The notes below the pieces were generated by a model. The model was not told the DNA's origin, made no database searches, and saw only the letters and a list, made by a program, of their open reading frames with translations. Positions 1 through 5,180 of a stretch of DNA of 5,753 bases are shown here, in pieces (position 1 is the first letter of the stretch; every line of letters begins with the position of its first letter). A program made the position numbers and the translations under genes. This DNA comes from Solobacterium sp. (GTDB taxonomy: Bacteria; Bacillota_I; Bacilli_A; Erysipelotrichales; Erysipelotrichaceae), in assembly GCA_016291725.1 (NCBI GenBank), contig JAEEYJ010000077.1, positions 1 to 5,753 on the forward strand. The letters run 5' to 3'.

Positions 1-781
1 CGTTGTATTCACCGAAGACATAGAGGTCATCCCACATTTTTTCAGTGAGCTCCTCTGCGTCCATCGCTGCGATCTGGTCCAGCGGCCGGCAGGAATCCGG
101 ATAGAACGGCACATAGCCCGGTACAGGACCGATCTTGCCGCCTTCAACCATTTCATGGCAGGCGAGGACAGCCTTGGCATGGCAGAGGTTCATGGTGTGG
201 TTGATATCCCACTTTTCCTTGTTCCAGTCCTTGCAGCCTTTGTCGAGTCCGAGCCAGTTGCCGTAAAGGATCTGCATGTTCTGCTCGTTGATGGACAGCC
301 AGTACTTGACACGGTCCCCGAACTCACGGAAGCAGGTGCGGCAGTAGAATTCAAACGCATCGATGACACCGCGGTCGTACCAGCCCTTGTACTTCTCGTC
401 CACCCAGACCGGCAGGTCATAGTGGTAGAGCGTGACGATCGGGGTGATGTTGTTCGCAACCAGTGCGTCGATCAGCTTATTGTAGAACGCAACACCCTCC
501 GGATTGACCACACCCTCTTCGGGAATGATCCGGGACCAGGAAAGGGAGAAACGGTAGGAGCTGAAGCCGGCTTTGGCCATCAGGGCTACATCTTCTTCTA
601 CATGGTGATAATGGTCGGACGCAATGGAATTGTCCGCGAAGGGATACTTTGTCTTTGAGTTGATGTCGATGATTGCCGGTGTGCGTCCGCCTTCCGCGAC
701 GCCTCCCTCGACCTGCCAGGCAGCGCTGGACGCGCCCCACATGAATCCGGCAGGGAACTTCGGATTGTCTCTGTATTTCAT
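1..781 (-). CDS. Glycoside hydrolase family 1: beta-glucosidase or 6-phospho-beta-glucosidase (3' end cut off by window)
   Basis: Hydrolyses beta-glucosides or their 6-phosphates in the cytoplasm (no signal peptide) by the retaining mechanism of family GH1. The first 260 residues are visible; GH1 enzymes usually have about 450-480, so the nucleophile region (ENG motif) lies outside the window. Visible landmarks: an N-terminal FMWGASSAAWQVEGG block (residues 13-27) with the sugar-binding Gln23, SWSRIIP (81-87), HYDLP (120-124, usually HWDLP), and SINEQN (163-168) with acid/base Glu166, where classical members have TFNEPN. The ATG at 781 follows a strong AAGGAGGAG site that overlaps the stop codon of the upstream kinase gene, only 10 nt away, so the two are co-transcribed and probably translationally coupled. 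The kinase partner favours a phosphorylated substrate, but the part of the protein that reads the 6-phosphate is not visible, so this stays open. Confidence 0.93.
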   Translation of the reverse strand, partial: MKYRDNPKFPAGFMWGASSAAWQVEGGVAEGGRTPAIIDINSKTKYPFADNSIASDHYHHVEEDVALMAKAGFSSYRFSLSWSRIIPEEGVVNPEGVAFYNKLIDALVANNITPIVTLYHYDLPVWVDEKYKGWYDRGVIDAFEFYCRTCFREFGDRVKYWLSINEQNMQILYGNWLGLDKGCKDWNKEKWDINHTMNLCHAKAVLACHEMVEGGKIGPVPGYVPFYPDSCRPLDQIAAMDAEELTEKMWDDLYVFGEYN

Positions 782-791
782 TGTCTCCTCC

Positions 792-1670
792 TTACTGCAT
801 ATACAGATGCCGGTACAGTGCACCGATCAGATTGGAATCATTGTAGAAGGCACAGGCTGTGATCTGTGCGGGCTTCAGCCCGTAAGGTATTTCTTCATAG
901 AGACCCTTGTATTTTTCCTGCAGGGTCTTCAGGAACAGTTCATTGCGGCTGATGCCGCCGCCCAGAGAGATCTTCTCAACATCGAAGATGCACTGGAGCG
1001 CGTACAGTGCCCGTGCAGTATCGCGCAGGTGCCGGTCGATCACCGGGAAAAGGACTTCGTCCTTGTTCCGGTATCTTTCCATAGCCTCCTCTCCGCTCAT
1101 ATCCTGAAACTTCACATCGACATCTGCGATCTTCTTGAGCATGCCGGCTGTACTGAAGCGCATGCCGAAGAAATCGTAGATGTCCCGGTATTCATTTTCC
1201 ATCAGTGTATAGCCGATTTCACCGGCGATGTTGTGGGAGCCGCGGTAGATCCTGCCGTCCAGGATGACCACCATGCCCACTGCTGTGCCGATGACGACCG
1301 TCAGTGCATTGCGGCATCCGGCAAGCGATCCCTTCCAGAGCTCTGCCAATGCAGCGCAGCGCGCATCGTTCTCCACCGTCACCGGGACGCCGAGGCGCTG
1401 TTCCAGCAGCTCAGCCAGCGGATAGTTGGCCGGGAGGTATTCCAGGCTGCCGCCGGATACGCAGATCCCGTGCTCTGTATCGATGAATCCCGGTGCGGAG
1501 ATGCAGATGCCTGCATAATCCTTGTCCACCAGGGATACCAGCGTTTCAATATAGTCATCCGGTGTTGTATACGGGGTGGGTACTTTGCCGTTGGACAGGA
1601 TTCTGCCTGTTTCGTCCATTTCCGCATATTTGATGAATGTACCGCCCACATCAATGCCCAGATAGTTCAT
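792..1670 (-). CDS. ROK-family sugar kinase, beta-glucoside kinase (BglK)-like
   Basis: ATP-dependent cytoplasmic sugar kinase of the ROK family, 292 aa, close to the usual ROK length of about 300. Visible motifs: phosphate-binding DVGGTFIK (residues 7-14), CISAPGFID (56-64), ENDARCAALAE (100-110) with probable catalytic base Asp102, GTAVG (128-132, usually GTGIG), AGEIGY (149-154), and LGGGIS (236-241) in the nucleotide-binding lobe. The Cys-rich zinc motif of most ROK glucokinases and repressors is absent, and the GEIGH histidine is Tyr154. This is the pattern I recall for Klebsiella BglK, which phosphorylates cellobiose and other beta-glucosides at O6. There is no N-terminal helix-turn-helix, so it is not a NagC/XylR-type repressor. 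The start has a GAGGG site 5 nt upstream and lies 13 nt after galM. Position before a GH1 gene fits phosphorylation of a disaccharide before cleavage; a glucokinase acting on GH1-released glucose is the alternative. Confidence 0.9.
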   Translation of the reverse strand: MNYLGIDVGGTFIKYAEMDETGRILSNGKVPTPYTTPDDYIETLVSLVDKDYAGICISAPGFIDTEHGICVSGGSLEYLPANYPLAELLEQRLGVPVTVENDARCAALAELWKGSLAGCRNALTVVIGTAVGMVVILDGRIYRGSHNIAGEIGYTLMENEYRDIYDFFGMRFSTAGMLKKIADVDVKFQDMSGEEAMERYRNKDEVLFPVIDRHLRDTARALYALQCIFDVEKISLGGGISRNELFLKTLQEKYKGLYEEIPYGLKPAQITACAFYNDSNLIGALYRHLYMQ

Positions 1671-1683
1671 TCCTGCCCTCTTT

Positions 1684-2706
1684 CTACTGTTCTGTATCCT
1701 TGCGCAGCTCTGTCCGGAACCGGATGGTATGCGTCTGCGGTTCTCCTGCCTTCACCAGCGGTTTGTCCCAGCATTCCGAGTTCACCGCGTCCGGTACGTA
1801 CTGTGCCTCAAGGCATACTGCGCTTCTGCGGGGGAACGTGCCGCCTTCCTTGCCTTCTCCCTCACCGCTGAGGAAGTTGCCGGAATAGACCTGCAGCGCC
1901 GGCAGGTCCGTCCAGACGTCCATACGGATCCTGTCTGTGCGCAGTGCCCCTGCGTGCCGGAAGCCCTCGCCCCGCACGATGAAGCAATGATCGTATCCGC
2001 CGCCGTAGTGCAGCTGTACATCGTCTGCGTTGATGTCCCGGCCGATTTCCTTGAACAGACGGAAATCAAACGGTGTTCCCTCCACGTCGATGGTTTCTTC
2101 GCCGGTCTGGCCGTTTTCATCAATGCAGCAGAGTACATCACTGTCCAGCATCATCTCATGATCCAGGACAGTGTCCGACTGAGGCCCGTTCAGGTTGAAG
2201 AACGCATGGTTGGTCAGGGCAACGCAGGTATCCCGGTCACTTTCGGCTGTGAGGGTGATCTCCAGACCGTTCTCATCCAGCCGGTAGGCTGTACGCATGG
2301 TCACATTGCCCGGAAAGCCGCCTTCTCCATCCGGAGAAAAGCAGGAAAAGACCAGTGCGTCCGGTTCCTCTTCCTTCTTCCATACTTTGTATGCAGTGGA
2401 TGTACTGCCGCCGTGCAGGCAGTTGCCCCGGTCATTCTGCTCCAGATGATAGATTTTTCCGTCCAGTTCGAACCTTCCCCCGCGGATCCGGTTGCACACC
2501 CTGCCGACCGTAGCGCCCATATACGGGCACAGTTCTTCATAGCCGGCTACATCTGTATATCCCTGTACAATGTCGATGTTTGCCTCTTTGTCCACAAATG
2601 ATACAAGGGAAGCTCCGTAGTCCGTAACATCAATTCTCCAGCGGTCATTTTCCAGGCAGTAAAGCACAGCCTTCCTACCGTCCTTTGTTGTACCGAAATC
2701 CTTCAT
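1684..2706 (-). CDS. galM: Aldose 1-epimerase (galactose mutarotase)
   Basis: Interconverts alpha and beta anomers of glucose, galactose and related aldoses in the cytoplasm. The protein is 340 aa, the usual length for bacterial mutarotases, and appears complete. Family landmarks: GATVGRVCNRI (residues 64-74), NCLHGG (95-100) with His98, TNHAFFNL (165-172) with catalytic acid His167, GYDHCF (237-242) with Asp239, LQVYSGNFL (271-279), and CLEAQYVPDAVN (298-309) with catalytic base Glu300. The ATG at 2706 is chosen because AAGGAGA lies 7-8 nt upstream. An in-frame ATG at 2733 would add nine residues but would have to be read through that site, and it sits within a few bases of the predicted transcription start near 2737. 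It is the first gene of the operon with the ROK kinase and GH1 hydrolase. GH1 retaining enzymes release the beta anomer, so a mutarotase here would speed supply of the form used by kinases. Confidence 0.95.
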   Translation of the reverse strand: MKDFGTTKDGRKAVLYCLENDRWRIDVTDYGASLVSFVDKEANIDIVQGYTDVAGYEELCPYMGATVGRVCNRIRGGRFELDGKIYHLEQNDRGNCLHGGSTSTAYKVWKKEEEPDALVFSCFSPDGEGGFPGNVTMRTAYRLDENGLEITLTAESDRDTCVALTNHAFFNLNGPQSDTVLDHEMMLDSDVLCCIDENGQTGEETIDVEGTPFDFRLFKEIGRDINADDVQLHYGGGYDHCFIVRGEGFRHAGALRTDRIRMDVWTDLPALQVYSGNFLSGEGEGKEGGTFPRRSAVCLEAQYVPDAVNSECWDKPLVKAGEPQTHTIRFRTELRKDTEQ

Positions 2707-2717
2707 AGCCGGTCTCC

Positions 2718-2746
2718 TTGAACACATTTTCATATCTGTTTATATT
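2718..2746 (+). promoter_or_regulatory. Sigma-A-type promoter of the transketolase operon
   Basis: TTGAAC (2718-2723, 4 of 6 matches to TTGACA) and TATATT (2741-2746, 5 of 6 to TATAAT) are separated by exactly 17 bp. Transcription would start near 2753, giving a leader of about 24 nt before the TTG start codon, with the ribosome site inside it. The -35 overlaps the ribosome binding site of the divergent galM gene. TATACT at 2746-2751 is an alternative -10 but has no well-spaced -35. Confidence 0.55.
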
Positions 2747-2759
2747 ATACTGAAAACAG
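2736..2759. promoter_or_regulatory. Possible operator: inverted repeat around both -10 elements
   Basis: CTGTTT (2736-2741) and AAACAG (2754-2759) are perfect reverse complements with a 12-nt spacer, and the overlapping divergent -10 elements lie between them. Arm centres are 18 bp apart. A dimeric regulator bound here would cover both promoters and both predicted start sites. Six-base arms can arise by chance in an AT-rich spacer, so this is a candidate from position and symmetry only; no regulator gene is in the window. Confidence 0.35.
2744..2749 (-). promoter_or_regulatory. -10 element of the galM-ROK-GH1 operon promoter
   Basis: Read on the minus strand this is a perfect TATAAT, with transcription expected to start near 2737, about 30 nt before the galM start codon. 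No good -35 hexamer is seen 16-18 bp upstream (the position holds AGTACT), and there is no TG extension, so the promoter is probably weak alone or helped by an activator. It physically overlaps the plus-strand -10. Confidence 0.6.
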
Positions 2760-2776
2760 CGAAAGGAGTACTGATC

Positions 2777-3601
2777 TTGCAGAACAAAGAGCTGAAAAGA
2801 ACAGCGAATGCTGTACGCAAGGATATTGTAACTGAAGTCCATGCGGCAAAATCCGGTCATCCGGGCGGTTCACTTTCCTGTGCCGATCTGATGACCTATC
2901 TTTATTTTGAAGAAATGAATATCAATCCTGAAGATCCTGCAAACGAGGACAGGGACCGTTTTGTACTTTCCAAAGGACACTGCGCACCGGCGCTCTATGC
3001 CGTCATGGCAGAACGCGGCTACTTCCCGAAGGAAGAGCTGACAACACTCCGGAAGGTCGGTTCCCGCCTGCAGGGGCACCCTTCCATCATCTATCTCCCC
3101 GGTCTGGATATGAGCACCGGTTCCCTGGGACAGGGTGTATCCACAGCCGCGGGCATGGCGCTTGCCGCGAAGCTCTCCGGCAAGGCCTATCGTGTCTATA
3201 CTCTGCTGGGAGACGGTGAGCTTGAAGAGGGTGAAGTCTGGGAAGCAGCGATGTTCTCGGCCGCCAAGAAGCTGGACAACCTGACGGTTATCGTTGACAA
3301 CAACGGTCTGCAGATCGACGGCAGAATCGCGGATGTCAACTCCCCCTATCCGATTGATGAAAAGTTCAACGCTTTCGGATTCCATGTCATTACCATCAAC
3401 GGACATGACTTTGATGAGATCCGGGCTGCATTCAAGGAAGCACGCGAGACAAAAGGATGCCCTACGGCAATCATCATGAAGACAACCAAGGGCAAGGGCG
3501 TCTCCTTCATGGAAGACAAGGCAGGATGGCACGGTACTGCACCGAACGATGAACAGTATGCCATTGCCATGAAAGATCTGGAGGAAGCAGACCATGAGTG
3601 A
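2777..3601 (+). CDS. Transketolase, N-terminal (thiamine diphosphate-binding) subunit
   Basis: First half of a split transketolase, 274 aa, which pairs with the next gene to move two-carbon ketol units between sugar phosphates using thiamine diphosphate and a divalent metal. Visible features: KSGHPGGSLS (residues 25-34) with His28, LSKGHCAPALYA (64-75) with His68, GSLGQG (115-120), the ThDP/metal motif from GDGELEEG (145-152) to DNNG (174-177), NGHD (208-211), and KGVSFMEDKAGWHG (240-253). Length and motif set match the N subunit of two-gene transketolases of Bacillota and archaea. The start is TTG at 2777: AAAGGAG (2762-2768) lies 8 nt upstream, and the protein begins at the position expected for the family with no in-frame ATG nearby. 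The 3' end overlaps the next gene by 8 nt, implying coupled translation and equal subunit amounts. Specialised homologues exist (for example AptA of apulose-4-phosphate transketolase), so the exact substrate is uncertain. Confidence 0.94.
   Translation: MQNKELKRTANAVRKDIVTEVHAAKSGHPGGSLSCADLMTYLYFEEMNINPEDPANEDRDRFVLSKGHCAPALYAVMAERGYFPKEELTTLRKVGSRLQGHPSIIYLPGLDMSTGSLGQGVSTAAGMALAAKLSGKAYRVYTLLGDGELEEGEVWEAAMFSAAKKLDNLTVIVDNNGLQIDGRIADVNSPYPIDEKFNAFGFHVITINGHDFDEIRAAFKEARETKGCPTAIIMKTTKGKGVSFMEDKAGWHGTAPNDEQYAIAMKDLEEADHE
3580..3601 (+). promoter_or_regulatory. Coupling junction: internal ribosome site and 8-nt gene overlap of the two transketolase subunits
   Basis: GGAGGA (3580-3585) lies within the last codons of the N subunit. 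The C subunit starts in ATGAGTGA, where the TGA is the N-subunit stop. This is a standard arrangement for translational coupling of partners in a fixed complex. Confidence 0.8.
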
Positions 3602-4532
3602 AATCAAAAAGATTGCGACAAGAGAGAGCTACGGCAAGGCACTTGCTGAACTCGGCGCTGAATTCCCGCAGCTTGTCGTGCTGGATGCCGATCTGGCAAA
3701 CGCAACCAAGACGGAGCTCTTCAAGAAGGTATATCCGGAAAGGCACATTGACTGCGGCATCGCCGAGTCCAACATGATGGGCATTGCGGCAGGACTTGCG
3801 GCAGCCGGTATGATTCCCTTCGCCAGTACATTCGCTATGTTCGCGGCAGGCAGAGCCTATGAGCAGGTGCGCAATTCCATTGCCTATCCGCGCCTGAATG
3901 TCAAGATCGGTGCAACCCATGCCGGTATTTCCGTCGGTGAAGACGGTGCCAGTCACCAGTGTCTGGAAGACTTTGCGCTGATGCGCGTCATTCCGGGCAT
4001 GGTTGTCATCTGCCCTGCGGATGATATCGAAGCGCGGCAGGCTGTCCGGGCAGCGATCGAATACAACGGTCCTGTCTACCTGCGCTTCGGCAGAAGCGCT
4101 GTACCGGTAATCAACGAGGATGACTATACATTCCGTATCGGAAAAGGCCATGTGCTGCGTTACGGCAAGGATGTGACCATCGTTGCGAACGGCATCACGG
4201 TTGCCGGTGCGTTGGAAGCAGCTGAGCGCCTTGCGGCTGAGGGAACGGATGCGGAGGTCATCAACATCTCTACCATCAAGCCGCTGGATACCGAACTGCT
4301 TCTCGCCTCTGCCGCAAAGACCGGCAAGGTTGTAACGTGCGAAGAGCACAGCATCATCGGCGGTCTCGGCAGTGCTGTGGCTGAGTGCCTCAGCGAGTCC
4401 CTGCCTGTCAGGATGCTGAGAATCGGTGTCCGTGACCGGTTCGGTGAGTCCGGACCGGCGGCGGAACTGATCCACAAGTACCAGCTGGACGGGGAAGGAA
4501 TCTATACCCAGATCAAGGATTTCCTGAAGTAA
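3594..4532 (+). CDS. Transketolase, C-terminal (pyrimidine-binding) subunit
   Basis: Second half of the split transketolase, 312 aa. It carries the pyrimidine-binding domain, roughly residues 5-170, and the C-terminal transketolase domain, roughly 180-305. Key features: DCGIAESNMMGIAAGLA (residues 53-69) with Glu58, the glutamate that activates the cofactor's aminopyrimidine ring; FASTFAMFAAGRAYEQVRN (76-94); GEDGASHQ (115-122); and VICPADDIEARQA (138-150) followed by RFGR (164-167). The active site forms between this chain and the N subunit. The ATG at 3594 has GGAGGA (3580-3585) 8 nt upstream, inside the end of the N-subunit gene. The family also includes the DXPS and pyruvate dehydrogenase E1 pyrimidine domains, but the split layout and partner identify it as transketolase. 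An intrinsic terminator follows 7 nt after the stop. Confidence 0.94.
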   Translation: MSEIKKIATRESYGKALAELGAEFPQLVVLDADLANATKTELFKKVYPERHIDCGIAESNMMGIAAGLAAAGMIPFASTFAMFAAGRAYEQVRNSIAYPRLNVKIGATHAGISVGEDGASHQCLEDFALMRVIPGMVVICPADDIEARQAVRAAIEYNGPVYLRFGRSAVPVINEDDYTFRIGKGHVLRYGKDVTIVANGITVAGALEAAERLAAEGTDAEVINISTIKPLDTELLLASAAKTGKVVTCEEHSIIGGLGSAVAECLSESLPVRMLRIGVRDRFGESGPAAELIHKYQLDGEGIYTQIKDFLK

Positions 4533-4539
4533 TCCATAT

Positions 4540-4567
4540 ACCCGGTGATTCCACCGGGTTTTCCTTT
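4540..4567 (+). terminator. Rho-independent terminator of the transketolase operon
   Basis: A perfect 8-bp stem ACCCGGTG / CACCGGGT (4540-4547 and 4552-4559) with the 4-nt loop ATTC is followed by TTTT, CC and TTT. It starts 7 nt after the stop codon at 4530-4532. The stem is GC-rich and the U-tract short and interrupted, so some read-through into the next operon is possible. Confidence 0.85.
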
Positions 4568-4570
4568 CCG

Positions 4571-4585
4571 CCGGACCGGGTCCGG
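4571..4585. repeat. 15-bp palindrome CCGGACC-G-GGTCCGG
   Basis: Two 7-bp arms (4571-4577 and 4579-4585) are exact reverse complements around a single G. It lies just past the terminator and about 65 bp upstream of the next promoter's -10. In RNA it could fold with a CGG loop, but no U-run follows, so it is not a second terminator. It could be a protein-binding site or an accident of GC-rich sequence. Confidence 0.4.
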
Positions 4586-4627
4586 GCAAATCAGCACATA
4601 GTTTCACGCCTTTCCGGGGCTTATGCG

Positions 4628-4656
4628 GTGAACCGTCTGCCGGTACTTGGTATAAT
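4628..4656 (+). promoter_or_regulatory. Extended -10 promoter of the rpiB-tpi operon
   Basis: TGGTATAAT (4648-4656) is a perfect -10 with the TGn extension. The hexamer 17 bp upstream, GTGAAC (4628-4633), matches the -35 consensus at only three positions, as is common when an extended -10 is present. Transcription would start near 4663, leaving a leader of about 70 nt. A 10-bp inverted repeat CGGT-GA-ACCG (4626-4635) covers the -35 and might serve as an operator. Confidence 0.65.
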
Positions 4657-4681
4657 TGGAGAAGAGGACAAGGACAGGTGC

Positions 4682-4693
4682 AGCTGTACAGCT
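4682..4693. promoter_or_regulatory. Perfect 12-bp palindrome in the rpiB leader, possible operator or hairpin
   Basis: AGCTGTACAGCT is fully self-complementary. It lies about 20-30 nt after the predicted transcription start and roughly 45 nt before the start codon. Flanking GTG (4678-4680) and CAC (4694-4696) extend the symmetry if one C is bulged. A downstream operator for a repressor is plausible. As an RNA hairpin its loop would be tight, so DNA binding seems the likelier role. Confidence 0.35.
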
Positions 4694-4735
4694 CACGCTG
4701 TTCCCGAACGCTGAATACAGCCAATGGAGGTTTTT

Positions 4736-5176
4736 ATGAAGATTGCAATCGGATGTGATCCCAACGCAGAAGAAGCGAAACAGCAGCTCATTGAGTTCAT
4801 CAACAAGAAGGAGCTCGGTGAAGTAACGGATTTCGGTTCCGAAGACATTATCTACCAGCACGCTGCCGCTGCAGTTGCAGAAGCAGTCGCCCGTGGCGAC
4901 TATGACCGCGGCATTCTGCTCTGCGGTACCGGCATCGGTGTTTCCATTGCGGCCAACAAGGTCAAGGGTGCCTATGCTGCGCTGATCTCGGATGTATACT
5001 CTGCCAAGAGAGCACGTCTGAGCAACGATGCCAACATCGCCTGCCTCGGTGCGTTCACGACCGGCAATAAACTGAGGGAAGAGCTTGTGGAAGCCTTCCT
5101 GACCAACGAATTCGTGCCGGGATGCTCCTCCCAGCCGAAAGTCGATGCCTACGTAGAATACGACAAGAAACGGTAA
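4736..5176 (+). CDS. rpiB: RpiB/LacA/LacB-family sugar-phosphate isomerase, possibly a D-erythrulose-4-phosphate isomerase (EryI/LerI-like)
   Basis: Cytoplasmic aldose-ketose isomerase of sugar phosphates, 146 aa, the normal RpiB length. The family signature RGILLCGTGIGVSIAANK (residues 58-75) is intact, with the likely catalytic base Cys63 and the phosphate-binding glycine loop, followed by SDVYSA (85-90) and NDAN (97-100). Two positions differ from ribose-5-phosphate isomerase B: the N-terminal SDHAG block reads CDPNA (7-11), so its His is Pro9, and the His before NDAN is Ser96. True RpiB enzymes use these regions to open and hold the furanose ring, which a four-carbon sugar does not need. 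The gene symbol is therefore a family label. The ATG at 4736 is preferred over the in-frame ATG at 4724 because GGAGG (4726-4730) lies between them, 5 nt before the start. It leads an operon with a TPI-like gene 4 nt downstream, the EryI/EryH pairing. Alternatives are an allose- or galactose-6-phosphate isomerase. Confidence 0.9.
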   Translation: MKIAIGCDPNAEEAKQQLIEFINKKELGEVTDFGSEDIIYQHAAAAVAEAVARGDYDRGILLCGTGIGVSIAANKVKGAYAALISDVYSAKRARLSNDANIACLGAFTTGNKLREELVEAFLTNEFVPGCSSQPKVDAYVEYDKKR

Positions 5177-5180
5177 GGAA

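Noticed and set aside
624..1871. Plus-strand open frame of 415 codons opposite the ROK kinase and galM
   Set aside because: It is antisense to two genes with complete catalytic motifs, has a Cys/His-rich composition with no domain I recognise, and spans the gene boundary. It is a shadow of the codon bias on the other strand.
2707..2733. Extended galM start at ATG 2733
   Set aside because: The extra nine codons contain the AAGGAGA ribosome site of the ATG at 2706, and the predicted transcript starts only a few bases before 2733.
2751..2765. Possible CcpA catabolite-response (cre) site in the divergent spacer
   Set aside because: TGAAAACAGCGAAA matches the cre consensus only partly, with three mismatches including the central CG, so I do not call it.
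3507..4724. Minus-strand open frame of 405 codons opposite the transketolase C subunit
   Set aside because: It runs through the terminator and promoter of the other strand, has no recognisable motifs or convincing ribosome site, and lies opposite an unmistakable transketolase chain.
4724..4735. Alternative rpiB start at ATG 4724
   Set aside because: Its codons include the GGAGG site that serves ATG 4736, and RpiB proteins typically begin directly with MKIAIG-like residues.
4660..4735. Riboswitch in the rpiB leader
   Set aside because: The leader is only about 70 nt, and I see no known aptamer core or an expression-platform terminator before the start codon.
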